Assembly (NCBI GenBank): GCA_040007395.1
Contig: JBDTVG010000128.1
Coordinates: 49,023 to 113,022 of the forward strand
Source: DATGFK01 sp040007395
Lineage (GTDB): Bacteria > Chloroflexota > Anaerolineae > Aggregatilineales > UBA2796
Reading direction: 5' to 3'
Length of the DNA: 64,000 bases
A program made the translations under genes and the position numbers. Position 1 is the first letter of the stretch. Each line of letters begins with the position of its first letter. This document shows positions 35,508-43,354 of this stretch, piece by piece. The notes beneath the pieces were generated by a model. That model had not been told where the DNA came from, did not search any database, and worked only from the letters and a program-made list of their open reading frames with translations.

Positions 35508-36587
35508 TTGGTCTGTAAGCGGCATTTTACATTTATTATATTCTACTTGTTGAGCATCAATGTTTCTCAACAAATACTTGCTGCCCCACCTGATATAAAC
35601 AAGGATAATGAAGTTAAACGGCAATTGACTTACGTTTCATATCACGCAGTTGAATCAACCCCTGGAGCAGATCAAGTTTACTCAGCCATCCTGATCTATG
35701 ACTTGCAGACTCATAAACGACATAATCTCTACGAAATTAAAGAGGCTATCGGCGGTTTGAATTGGTCGCCAGACGGTAAATATTTACTATTTGTTTCGAA
35801 TCCACGTCAATTTCGTACCCGAATTCATGTTATTGATGCAACGGGTCATGTAGTCTACACAGGTAGCAGCGACACTGATGACCGTGCTGTGTGGTCATCA
35901 GATAGCCAATATATTGCCTTTCAATCTTATCGGCAGAAGAGCTGGGAAATTATGACGATGAAGTTTGATGGAACAGAGCAACGACAACTTACCAATAATA
36001 CATATGAAGATTACTTACCTTCATGGTCGCCAGATGGCAAAGAAATAGTCTACTGGTCAAGGCGGGATAATGATAATGGAGAGATATATGTCATATCTGC
36101 GACAGGTTTGAATAATCGTCGCCTGACCCTTAATCTTTTTATTGACAATTCTTCCGTCTGGTCAAAAGATGGCAAGTCCATTTACTTTATTTCAGAACGA
36201 AATAGCTGTGGTAGTTGTAATGAGAGTTGGGGCGTATTTGCAATGGATAGCAGGGGAACTAATCAAAGATCAATTGCAGAAATGAACGTGGAAGATTGGT
36301 TTTGGAACAACCCACCGCGCATGTCGCCAGATGGGACTAAGTTAACTTTTACTCCAAAAGGAAAAGGGATGTACATTGTCAATTCTGATGGAACCGATTT
36401 ACGTGTATTGGATAGCAATCCATATTCGCTTGAGCCTATGTGGTCGCCAGATAACCAATATATCGCCTATGAGAGCGACGTAAATGGGTATACTGTTGTA
36501 AATATCATCAAGAGCGATAGTAGCGGGAAACAGCAAGTTCCTACTGATCCAAATGACTTTGCGGGTAGTCCAGCTTGGATACCGTGA
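35508..36587 (+). CDS. Secreted TolB-like beta-propeller (PD40 repeat) protein
   Basis: A 359-residue protein with a signal peptide (TFIIFYLLSINVSQQILAAP) and at least six PD40/TolB-like repeats: WSPDGKYLLF, WSSDSQYIAF, WSPDGKEIVYW, WSKDGKSIYF, MSPDGTKLTF and WSPDNQYIAY. These form an extracytoplasmic beta-propeller, usually for protein interactions. The start is a TTG at 35508, 25 bases after the Nudix stop; no ATG suits the signal peptide. The gene is AT-rich compared with both neighbours, which points to a different origin. No catalytic residues are evident. Confidence 0.75.
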   Translation: MVCKRHFTFIIFYLLSINVSQQILAAPPDINKDNEVKRQLTYVSYHAVESTPGADQVYSAILIYDLQTHKRHNLYEIKEAIGGLNWSPDGKYLLFVSNPRQFRTRIHVIDATGHVVYTGSSDTDDRAVWSSDSQYIAFQSYRQKSWEIMTMKFDGTEQRQLTNNTYEDYLPSWSPDGKEIVYWSRRDNDNGEIYVISATGLNNRRLTLNLFIDNSSVWSKDGKSIYFISERNSCGSCNESWGVFAMDSRGTNQRSIAEMNVEDWFWNNPPRMSPDGTKLTFTPKGKGMYIVNSDGTDLRVLDSNPYSLEPMWSPDNQYIAYESDVNGYTVVNIIKSDSSGKQQVPTDPNDFAGSPAWIP

Positions 36588-36671
36588 ATTGATATTACAG
36601 TAGCTGTCAAAGCTTAAATCTAGCAGATAGTTGCCACAGTAAGCAGGTTTCTTCTAAAAGAAAGTTTGAAT

Positions 36672-37424
36672 ATGCATCAGGCGCAAGCCATTATCGAACG
36701 GGTACGGCGCGTTTCCGGCGCGATCCAGCAGATCGACATTGCGGTAGACAAATCGCAGCAGAATATTGGCGCAGGTCAGCTTTTTCTAGCGCGTACCACC
36801 GAGACGCTCGATCCTTATTTGCGCGAACCCTGGACTCCCGTTCACCGTGAGGGATCAAGCCTAACCATAGAGCGATCATCGGCGCAATCCTTTTCGCCGG
36901 GTCAGGTGGTAAATTTGCTTGGCCCGGTGGGTAAAGTGATTCCCTTGCGCGAGTCGGCTCGTACTCTCCTGCTGATCGCCTACGAATCGACTCCAGTATC
37001 GCTGCTGATGCTTGCTGAAACTGCGTTAGCAAAAGGCATTGCGGTTGCATTGGCACTGCTTGGCACGGCGATCCACTATCCGCTGGAAGCCTTGCCACAG
37101 GAAATGGAAGTGCAGCGTGGCTATGATTACGACCAATGGCCTAACCAAGTCGAAATGGTAAAATGGGCAGATCAAATTGTCGCGGTTGCCCCTCCCCCAC
37201 TCGATCTGCCTTATTACGGACGCTTGCTGGATAGTGTGAAAAATACGCGGCGCGAAGTCGCCCCCGGTTATCTCTATGGCCTTGTCCAGCCGCCGATGCC
37301 GTGCGGGATCGGAGCCTGTCAGGCGTGTTTGGTACGCTGCGGCAAAGACGAGATCCCAGCCTGTTTGGACGGCCCGGCTTTTGATGTGCTAGCTCTGACA
37401 GCCCATCTAGCGGAAGGAAAATAA
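36672..37424 (+). CDS. PyrK-like electron transfer protein with altered nucleotide site
   Basis: A protein of about 250 residues resembling PyrK, the FAD/[2Fe-2S] subunit of type 1B dihydroorotate dehydrogenase. The C-terminal iron-sulfur site is intact: CGIGACQACLVRCGKDEIPA then CLDGP, four cysteines in the PyrK spacing. The FAD-binding motif (usually RPxS) is replaced by LREPWTPV. The NAD-site glycine cluster (usually GGGxGxAP) reads IAYESTPVSLL, so NAD binding is doubtful. The ATG at 36672 is preferred over a TTG two codons earlier. The pyrD-like gene follows after 7 bases, as in normal pyrK-pyrD operons. Confidence 0.72.
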   Translation: MHQAQAIIERVRRVSGAIQQIDIAVDKSQQNIGAGQLFLARTTETLDPYLREPWTPVHREGSSLTIERSSAQSFSPGQVVNLLGPVGKVIPLRESARTLLLIAYESTPVSLLMLAETALAKGIAVALALLGTAIHYPLEALPQEMEVQRGYDYDQWPNQVEMVKWADQIVAVAPPPLDLPYYGRLLDSVKNTRREVAPGYLYGLVQPPMPCGIGACQACLVRCGKDEIPACLDGPAFDVLALTAHLAEGK

Positions 37425-37431
37425 GCCGATC

Positions 37432-38367
37432 ATGATCGAGATTACCTCTGGCAAACAACCACTGCGATTGGCGAATCCTGTGATCGGCGCGTCGGGCATT
37501 TTTGGCTACGCGGGCGAATATGCCAAACTGATCGACCTGAGCAAGCTGGGCGCGATTGTCACGAATGCCGTTACGCTGCGTCCACGCCGTGCCGCGACAG
37601 GTACCCGCGTCGTGCCATTGGATAGCGGCGTACTAGTGCATACTGGTTTGCCCAATCTGGGCATTCACCAGATTCACCGTCTGTATGCAACCAAGTGGAA
37701 AAATGGACCTCTGCCATTTATTGTGCATGTTGCCGCGACCACTCCCGAAGAAGTTGGCAAATGCGTGCAGATCTTAGATACAACCGAAGGGATAGTTGCC
37801 ATCGAAATTGGACTTAGCGATCAATCCACGCACCGAGACGCAAAACTCATGATCGGCGCAGCTCGCCAGAACACCCAATTGCCGCTGCTGGCAAAGTTAC
37901 CAATGTTCAATGTCACAAATGTCAGCGTTGCCGCCGAGGAAGCTGGCGCGGATGCACTCGTCGTTGCCGCACCGCCACGCGGCACTGCCCGCGATCCGCT
38001 GTCTGGACAGTTAGTGGGTGGGCGACTGTATGGGCCGTGGCTCAAGGCGTTAGGCTTGCGGGCGGTAGGTGCAATTGCCCGTCATGTTAAGATTCCGGTA
38101 ATTGGCTGCGGTGGTATCCACAATCCCGACGACGCACGCGATTACCTTGAGGCGGGGGCAGTCGCTGTAATGGTCGATTCCGTCGCTTGGATTCGGCCTG
38201 ATATGGTCGAGATCATTGCCCGCAACTTAGGCGGCTTGGAACTGACTCGCGCTATCGGAGCGATGGAGGACGAATGGCGACCCGGTATCGGTGAAACAGC
38301 GGTCATGCGTGCTCAGTTGTTGGCCTCGCCGCCGCCTGTGGTACCGCCGCCGCATTTGCCTGAATAA
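37432..38367 (+). CDS. PyrD-like (dihydroorotate dehydrogenase family) protein lacking the catalytic cysteine
   Basis: A 311-residue FMN-barrel protein closest in layout to class 1B dihydroorotate dehydrogenase. ANPVIGASGIFGYAGEYAKL and the later PVIGCGGIHNPDDARDYLEA (FMN phosphate loop) fit well. Key substrate residues are changed: the usual KGVT lysine is Asn (VTNAVT), the NPG loop reads GLPNLGI, and the NxSCPN active-site motif with catalytic Cys is replaced by IEIGLSDQS. It is therefore unlikely to be an ordinary dihydroorotate dehydrogenase. Pairing with the PyrK-like protein suggests a flavin redox enzyme with another substrate, or a decaying copy. The protein ends in a Pro-rich tail. 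Confidence 0.75.
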   Translation: MIEITSGKQPLRLANPVIGASGIFGYAGEYAKLIDLSKLGAIVTNAVTLRPRRAATGTRVVPLDSGVLVHTGLPNLGIHQIHRLYATKWKNGPLPFIVHVAATTPEEVGKCVQILDTTEGIVAIEIGLSDQSTHRDAKLMIGAARQNTQLPLLAKLPMFNVTNVSVAAEEAGADALVVAAPPRGTARDPLSGQLVGGRLYGPWLKALGLRAVGAIARHVKIPVIGCGGIHNPDDARDYLEAGAVAVMVDSVAWIRPDMVEIIARNLGGLELTRAIGAMEDEWRPGIGETAVMRAQLLASPPPVVPPPHLPE

Positions 38368-38396
38368 CTCTTATTTTAGCGAATTGAGGGGTAACT

Positions 38397-39125
38397 GTGT
38401 TTAACAATCATCGCCTTCGATATTTTGTTGCGTTACTAATTATCGTGGTCGCTAGTCTGCCGATCTTATGGACGGTGCAGCCTGTCCACGCCGACTCATT
38501 TTCTGCGTCGGTCAATTGCCCCAACGGGATCAAGTATTCGTTCACCAACGATAAATCCGGCGCAAGTCAATATTATATCGCCGTGACGGATAAGGCTGGC
38601 AATGGCTTAGGTAGTACTGCCTTTACTGGGCCGATCTATGAGGGGCAGGGCGTAAAAGACGATACGTTCAATCTGGTGATCGTGCCTGTTCCGGGTGATC
38701 TCAAAGCCACGCTGCGACGGCGCAAGTTCAATTCAGACGAGGGGTTTACCGAGGTTTCCAGCATTACCCTGCAAAACTGCTGGCCTCCGTCGCTGTCCCA
38801 GCCAGCCGGATCTTATATCCAGCCCACCGAAGCACCTTCTACGAGCTTTTTGAGCTTCACTTGCACGCCTACAACAGTAACAATTGTACTGTCAGATGAT
38901 AAACGTCAACCGCTGCCAAACAAGATTACCTTTACTGACAAAGAGCTTTTGGCAGCGGGCAAAGAAGGCGTAACCCGCGCCCTGAAAGATCTTGGGGCGC
39001 TCTCGATAGCCGGATCGCAGGGCTGGGATGGTTACTACTATTATGCCGCTTGGAACGGTGGCAAATATAACGCGAATGGACGCGGCGACTTCGCGCGAAC
39101 GTTTAAGTGCCTGCATCGCTTCTGA
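38397..39125 (+). CDS. Secreted protein of unknown function
   Basis: A 242-residue protein with a clear signal peptide (ALLIIVVASLPILWTVQPVHA). The mature part has no motif I recognise. It appears as two beta-rich segments (about 33-130 and 145-240) separated by a Pro/Ser/Thr-rich link, with few cysteines and a Tyr-rich run (GYYYYAAW) near the end. The start is a GTG with GAGGGG six bases upstream. It follows the pyrD-like gene by 29 bases and may be in the same transcript. Confidence 0.6.
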   Translation: MFNNHRLRYFVALLIIVVASLPILWTVQPVHADSFSASVNCPNGIKYSFTNDKSGASQYYIAVTDKAGNGLGSTAFTGPIYEGQGVKDDTFNLVIVPVPGDLKATLRRRKFNSDEGFTEVSSITLQNCWPPSLSQPAGSYIQPTEAPSTSFLSFTCTPTTVTIVLSDDKRQPLPNKITFTDKELLAAGKEGVTRALKDLGALSIAGSQGWDGYYYYAAWNGGKYNANGRGDFARTFKCLHRF

Positions 39126-39133
39126 TATACTAA

Positions 39134-39266
39134 TCCTGACCTAAATCCCTCTCCACTGCTGTTTCCCTACATGGTGTGTTACCCTCACCATTTAAGCGTG
39201 GGGCAACCCATATACCGGACAACGCAGGCATTGTCCCTACAAAATATAGTTTGACTGTAGGGACAA
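39134..39266. repeat. Composite of dispersed repeat types A and B
   Basis: The only gene-free stretch over 300 bases (39126-39454). It starts with a type A arm (CTAAATCCCTCTCCACTGC, as at 22538-22600) and continues into a type B unit, GTCCCTACAAAATATAGTTT then GACTGTAGGGAC, whose arms pair. The two repeat types, found separately elsewhere in the window, are adjacent here. The remainder of the spacer holds the promoter of the following gene. Confidence 0.7.
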
Positions 39267-39353
39267 AACCTACCCTGTCCGTCTTGGATTTGATACGATT
39301 GCTTTGCACACTCTTAATAAATATGATGAAAATATGGCTACGGCGGCGAAGTT

Positions 39354-39362
39354 TGCTATACT
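39354..39362 (+). promoter_or_regulatory. Extended -10 promoter candidate for the ABC operon
   Basis: TGCTATACT is an extended -10 element about 90 bases before the substrate-binding protein gene; no good -35 accompanies it. It is the strongest candidate in the spacer. Assigned by sequence match only. Confidence 0.35.
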
Positions 39363-39454
39363 TTTTTCAGTTATTCTGCACATCCACCCCACTCCGTTTT
39401 TACGTAGAACAACATAAACAGTGGTTGTTTATCTAATTTTCAGAGGAGTTACGC

Positions 39455-41224
39455 ATGAACCCTCGTTTTAGCGTCAAGTTTATTTTAGTCATGGTGATGC
39501 TTTTCAGCGTCATGGCGCGACCCGCTGCCGCCCAAACGCCGACCCCCAAACCGTTAGGGCCGGGTGAAGGTGGTCCGGTTATTGAGCCGAACTTTGGCGG
39601 CGACATTACCACCCTTAACCCGATTTTGGTGGCTGATGGGTCTTCGCAGACTGTGGTAAACCGTCTGTTCCCCGGTTTGATCGGCATTGATACGGAAACT
39701 GGCTTGCCTAAACCCGGTGGTCTCGGCGGACTCGCTACCAAGTGGACGATCTCCGATGATGGAACAGTCTACACCTTTACGTTGCGTGACGACTGGAAAT
39801 GGAGTGACGATACCCTCGTTACTTCCGCAGATGTCAAATACGCCTACGATGCAATTACCAGCGGCAAAGTTGACAGTCGTGCTGCGTCTTCCATCGAAAA
39901 CATCAAGAGTGTCGAAGCGCCCGATCCTAAGACACTTGTCGTAACTTTCAAATCGGCAGAATGCTCGGCACTCCTCACGGCTGGGTTTATTCCCGTCGTC
40001 CCCTCCGAGACTTATAAAAAGGTCTATCCGACCTTTGCCGATATGACCGCTAAGTCTGACTACAACTTGAAGCCAACCGTCACAGGGGGCGATTTCGTTT
40101 TCTCCAACTTCCGTTCCGGCGAACAGGTAACGCTGCTGCCCAACCAGAAGTACCCCGACTCGCCGCTTGGCTATGTGGTGCCAAAGGCTTATATTTTCAA
40201 GAGCGTTGCTGACCAGCTTGTTGGCGTTGAGCAGTTCTTGAAGGGTCAGGTTAGCCTTATCAGTAGTGTGCCCGAAGATCGCGTCAATGACCTGAAAAAG
40301 ATGGGCGAAGAAGGCAAACTGCGTTACAACGAATTTCCTTCGGCTAGCTGGCACTATATCATTTTCAATGTTGCCGATCCCGCCAACCCTAAGAATGGTC
40401 TGGACGACAAGGGCAACGCGATTGATCAGGGTCACCACCCAATCTTCGGGGATGTGCGGGTACGTCAGGCGTTTGCCCTTTCGATCAACCATGATGACCT
40501 GAACAAAGGTGCTTTCAATGGCGGCGGCTTCCCAGTTTCTTCCCCCCTCTTGCCGCAGTCGTGGGCTTACGATAAAGATCTGAAGGCATGGCCGTATGAT
40601 CCAGTTCGTGCAGGCAAGCTGTTAGACGAAGCGGGTTTTGTCGATGACGATAACAATCCCGACACTCCGCGTGTTGCCAACGATAAGGCACTGTATGCCA
40701 AACCCGGTACAAAACTTGAGTTCAGCCTGTTAGCCTTTTCGGGCAATCCCTCGGTTGACTCTAGCACTGTCCTGATGCAGGATCAGTTGAAGCGCACGGG
40801 CTTCAAAGTTAATCTGGATGTGATCGAATTCCAAAGCATGATCAAGAAACTGTTCAGCCAGAAGTTTGATGCGTCTATGCTGTTCCTCGGCCCATTCGAT
40901 CCGAAAGACCCAGATGGCATTCGCGAACCAATTGATCCTATCGCAGACGTAATCGACAGCGGCATCAATCCCGGATCGTACAACAATCCAGAGTTGACCA
41001 AACTATTCAAGGATGCTCGCAGTCTGCCGGGTTGTGATCAAGCCGCCCGCAAGGTGTTGTACGACAAAGCACAGGCGATTGTCATGGATCAACTGCCTTT
41101 GTACTTCGTGAACTTCTCAATGGTTCCGGTCGTGGCGCAGAATAACATCGAGAACTACGATCCGCGTCCGTTAGTTGGGGTTCGTTGGAATCTGCCTGTG
41201 TGGACGATCCGCGCCCAGCCCTAA
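39455..41224 (+). CDS. ABC transporter substrate-binding protein, family 5 (peptide/nickel type)
   Basis: A 589-residue extracytoplasmic binding protein. Signal peptide FILVMVMLFSVMARPAAAQ. The family 5 opening FGGDITTLNPILVADGSSQT and the signatures FTLRDDWKWSDDTLVTSADV and DVRVRQAFALSINHDDLNKG are typical of OppA/DppA proteins. The C-terminal GVRWNLPVWTI is also usual. Proteins of this family bind peptides, nickel or oligosaccharides; a neighbouring glycoside hydrolase makes a sugar ligand possible. GAGGAG lies 6 bases before the ATG. Two permease genes follow after a hairpin. No ATPase genes are present nearby. Confidence 0.9.
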   Translation: MNPRFSVKFILVMVMLFSVMARPAAAQTPTPKPLGPGEGGPVIEPNFGGDITTLNPILVADGSSQTVVNRLFPGLIGIDTETGLPKPGGLGGLATKWTISDDGTVYTFTLRDDWKWSDDTLVTSADVKYAYDAITSGKVDSRAASSIENIKSVEAPDPKTLVVTFKSAECSALLTAGFIPVVPSETYKKVYPTFADMTAKSDYNLKPTVTGGDFVFSNFRSGEQVTLLPNQKYPDSPLGYVVPKAYIFKSVADQLVGVEQFLKGQVSLISSVPEDRVNDLKKMGEEGKLRYNEFPSASWHYIIFNVADPANPKNGLDDKGNAIDQGHHPIFGDVRVRQAFALSINHDDLNKGAFNGGGFPVSSPLLPQSWAYDKDLKAWPYDPVRAGKLLDEAGFVDDDNNPDTPRVANDKALYAKPGTKLEFSLLAFSGNPSVDSSTVLMQDQLKRTGFKVNLDVIEFQSMIKKLFSQKFDASMLFLGPFDPKDPDGIREPIDPIADVIDSGINPGSYNNPELTKLFKDARSLPGCDQAARKVLYDKAQAIVMDQLPLYFVNFSMVPVVAQNNIENYDPRPLVGVRWNLPVWTIRAQP

Positions 41225-41254
41225 CCAACACGCTCCTGTAAAATGTAAGTGATC

Positions 41255-41290
41255 TGTCCCTTTATCGGCTGCAAGGTCGGTAAAGGGACA
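41255..41290 (+). terminator. Intercistronic hairpin between binding protein and permeases
   Basis: TGTCCCTTTA (41255-41264) and TAAAGGGACA (41281-41290) form a 10-bp stem with a 16-base loop, followed by a short T-containing run. It could act as an attenuator or 3' stabiliser that gives more binding protein than permease, as is common in such operons. Confidence 0.6.
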
Positions 41291-41336
41291 TTTGTATCGT
41301 AAATGACTGTCCCATAAAGATGACGAGAACCATGCC

Positions 41337-42410
41337 GTGCTAAGATATATTATTCGCCGCCTAATCCAAGCCGTACCGACTTTCTTTGGTATCACGATTA
41401 TCTCGTACCTGCTGATGGCCTCGGCAGGCAACCCGGTGCAGGTCTTGAGCTTCCGACCTGATATGAACAAAGCCGAACAGGATCGGATCGCTGAACGGTT
41501 AGGCGTAAACGACCCGTGGTGGCTGCAATATCTGCGTTGGTTAGCGGGCGATGACTGGATGCGATGGGATAGCAACAGCGATGGGATTGCTGACCACGCT
41601 TTTATTCTGCCGCTACGTTTACCCGGCAGTGATGTCAATGAGCCACCCGGTGATCGCAAAGGGGTACTGCGCGGCGACTTTGGCACATCATTTGTGCAGA
41701 AACGTCCCGTGCTTGATATTCTATTTGAACGGCTCCCAGCGACCGTAGAATTGAGCGCTACTGCATTCATTCTTGGTACAGCGGCTGGACTTGCCATTGG
41801 AGTTCTGGCGGCGGTAAATCATCGCAATATCTTCGATAATGCCAGCCGTGTGCTGGCGGTTGTCTTTAACGCGATCCCGGAGTTTTGGCTGGCGCTCATG
41901 CTGCTGCTATTTTTTGGCTCGAAGTTGGGAATTTTGCCACTTGGGGATCGCTGTGCTACCACTATCGAAGATAGCTGCCCGCCGATCTGGGAACGCTGGC
42001 AATATATGGTACTGCCCGTCTTTATTCTCTCCACAGGCTTAATCGCAGGGTATTCGCGGTTTATGCGGGCTTCGATGCTCGATGTAATGGGTCAGGATTA
42101 CATTCGTACTGCGCGATCTAAAGGGATGCGGGCAGGCGGCATCTGGTTTATCCATGCGGCCCGCAATGCGCTGATTCCCATCGCGACCTTTCTGGGGCCA
42201 GCACTGACAGGCTTGTTGGGCGGAGCAGTTATTACCGAGACCATCTTTAACTATCCCGGTGTGGGCAGGTTGGTCTTTGAGGCAGCTACCCAGCGCGATT
42301 ATCCGGTAGTTATGGCAGTCACAATTTATGCAGCGCTAGCTTCGATTATCGGGTATTTGCTATCCGACGTTCTATACGCACTAATCGACCCACGTATCCG
42401 GTTTAGTTAG
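41337..42410 (+). CDS. ABC transporter permease, DppB/OppB family
   Basis: A 357-residue inner-membrane permease with the family's N-terminus (LRYIIRRLIQAVPTFFGITI), six predicted helices and the cytoplasmic coupling loop YIRTARSKGMRAGGIWFIHA, which contacts the ATPase. The insertion after helix 1 (about residues 70-110) is longer than in many homologues. The GTG at 41337 is the start, since the ATG five bases earlier runs into a stop after two codons. The partner permease starts 15 bases downstream. Confidence 0.9.
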   Translation: MLRYIIRRLIQAVPTFFGITIISYLLMASAGNPVQVLSFRPDMNKAEQDRIAERLGVNDPWWLQYLRWLAGDDWMRWDSNSDGIADHAFILPLRLPGSDVNEPPGDRKGVLRGDFGTSFVQKRPVLDILFERLPATVELSATAFILGTAAGLAIGVLAAVNHRNIFDNASRVLAVVFNAIPEFWLALMLLLFFGSKLGILPLGDRCATTIEDSCPPIWERWQYMVLPVFILSTGLIAGYSRFMRASMLDVMGQDYIRTARSKGMRAGGIWFIHAARNALIPIATFLGPALTGLLGGAVITETIFNYPGVGRLVFEAATQRDYPVVMAVTIYAALASIIGYLLSDVLYALIDPRIRFS

Positions 42411-42425
42411 AGATCGAACAAGTCA

Positions 42426-43352
42426 ATGAGCAACCAAAGCGGCATTATCCAACTGACCGAATCAGAAACTAAACAAAGTACTCAGGCAGAATTCAGCCAG
42501 TCCCTTGTTAGCAAGGCGATGGGGCGTTTGTGGCGCGATAAACTCACGCTCGCAGCTTTGACCGTTATCGTGATTATGTCTTTGTTGGCAATCTTTGCAC
42601 CGCTAATCACAGCGTATATTCTCCATGTTGACCCAGAAGCTACTAACCCTTCGATCCGGTTGCAGCCTGTTGGTACTCCGGATCATTTGCTGGGCACGGA
42701 TGATCTTGGTCGCGATTACCTTGCGCGGCTGTTGTATGGCGGGCGCATCTCGCTTGCCATTGGTTTTTCTGGATCGATCATTACCTTGGCAATTGGCATA
42801 TTGTTCGGCATGGTCGCTGGCTATTATGGCGGTTGGATTGATGACCTAATGAACTGGGTTGTCACAACTGTCGACTCGATTCCAACGTTATATTTGCTAA
42901 TCCTGATCTCGGCACTACTGCACCCTTCGCCGGAAGCATTGGTGCTTGTGCTAGCGCTGACAGGCTGGACGGGCGGTACGCGTCTCATCCGAGGGCAGAC
43001 GATTGCGCTGCGTAATTTGGACTATATCACCAGCGCACAATCCCTCGGCGCGACTCCTTGGCGCATTATGTTCGTCCACATCCTGCCTAACTTGCTTTCC
43101 GTGACCATGATCTCACTGGCAACGGGTATCGGCGGGCTAATTTTGGCTGAGTCATCATTGAGCTATCTTAAACTTGGTGTGCAACCTCCGACTCCGACAT
43201 GGGGCAATATGTTGAGCAACGCCCAACAATTTTTTGTGCGTGGCCCACACCTTGCCGTTATTTCGGGGTTGCTCATCTTTGTGACGGTGTTATGCCTGTA
43301 TGTTATCGGCGATGGTCTGCGCGACGCATTCGATCCGCAAACAGGCGACTAA
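42426..43352 (+). CDS. ABC transporter permease, DppC/OppC family
   Basis: A 308-residue permease, partner of the DppB-like protein. It has an N-terminal cytoplasmic tail with one helix (LTLAALTVIVIMSLLAIFAP), the periplasmic HLLGTDDLGRDYLARLLYGG motif that defines OppC-type proteins, five further helices, and the coupling loop SAQSLGATPWRIMFVHILPN. The end, DGLRDAFDPQT, is diagnostic. The glycoside hydrolase gene starts 2 bases after its stop. Confidence 0.92.
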   Translation: MSNQSGIIQLTESETKQSTQAEFSQSLVSKAMGRLWRDKLTLAALTVIVIMSLLAIFAPLITAYILHVDPEATNPSIRLQPVGTPDHLLGTDDLGRDYLARLLYGGRISLAIGFSGSIITLAIGILFGMVAGYYGGWIDDLMNWVVTTVDSIPTLYLLILISALLHPSPEALVLVLALTGWTGGTRLIRGQTIALRNLDYITSAQSLGATPWRIMFVHILPNLLSVTMISLATGIGGLILAESSLSYLKLGVQPPTPTWGNMLSNAQQFFVRGPHLAVISGLLIFVTVLCLYVIGDGLRDAFDPQTGD

Positions 43353-43354
43353 CT

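Noticed and set aside
4085..36675. Partial similarity between the spacers near 4087 and 36645 (CAGGTTTCTT followed by TTTGAATAT)
   Set aside because: The match is short and gapped, without pairing or clear function, and may be chance in AT-rich spacers.
39554..40492. A 312-codon frame on the minus strand inside the substrate-binding protein gene
   Set aside because: It is fully antisense to a well-supported family 5 binding protein and its sequence has no domain pattern.
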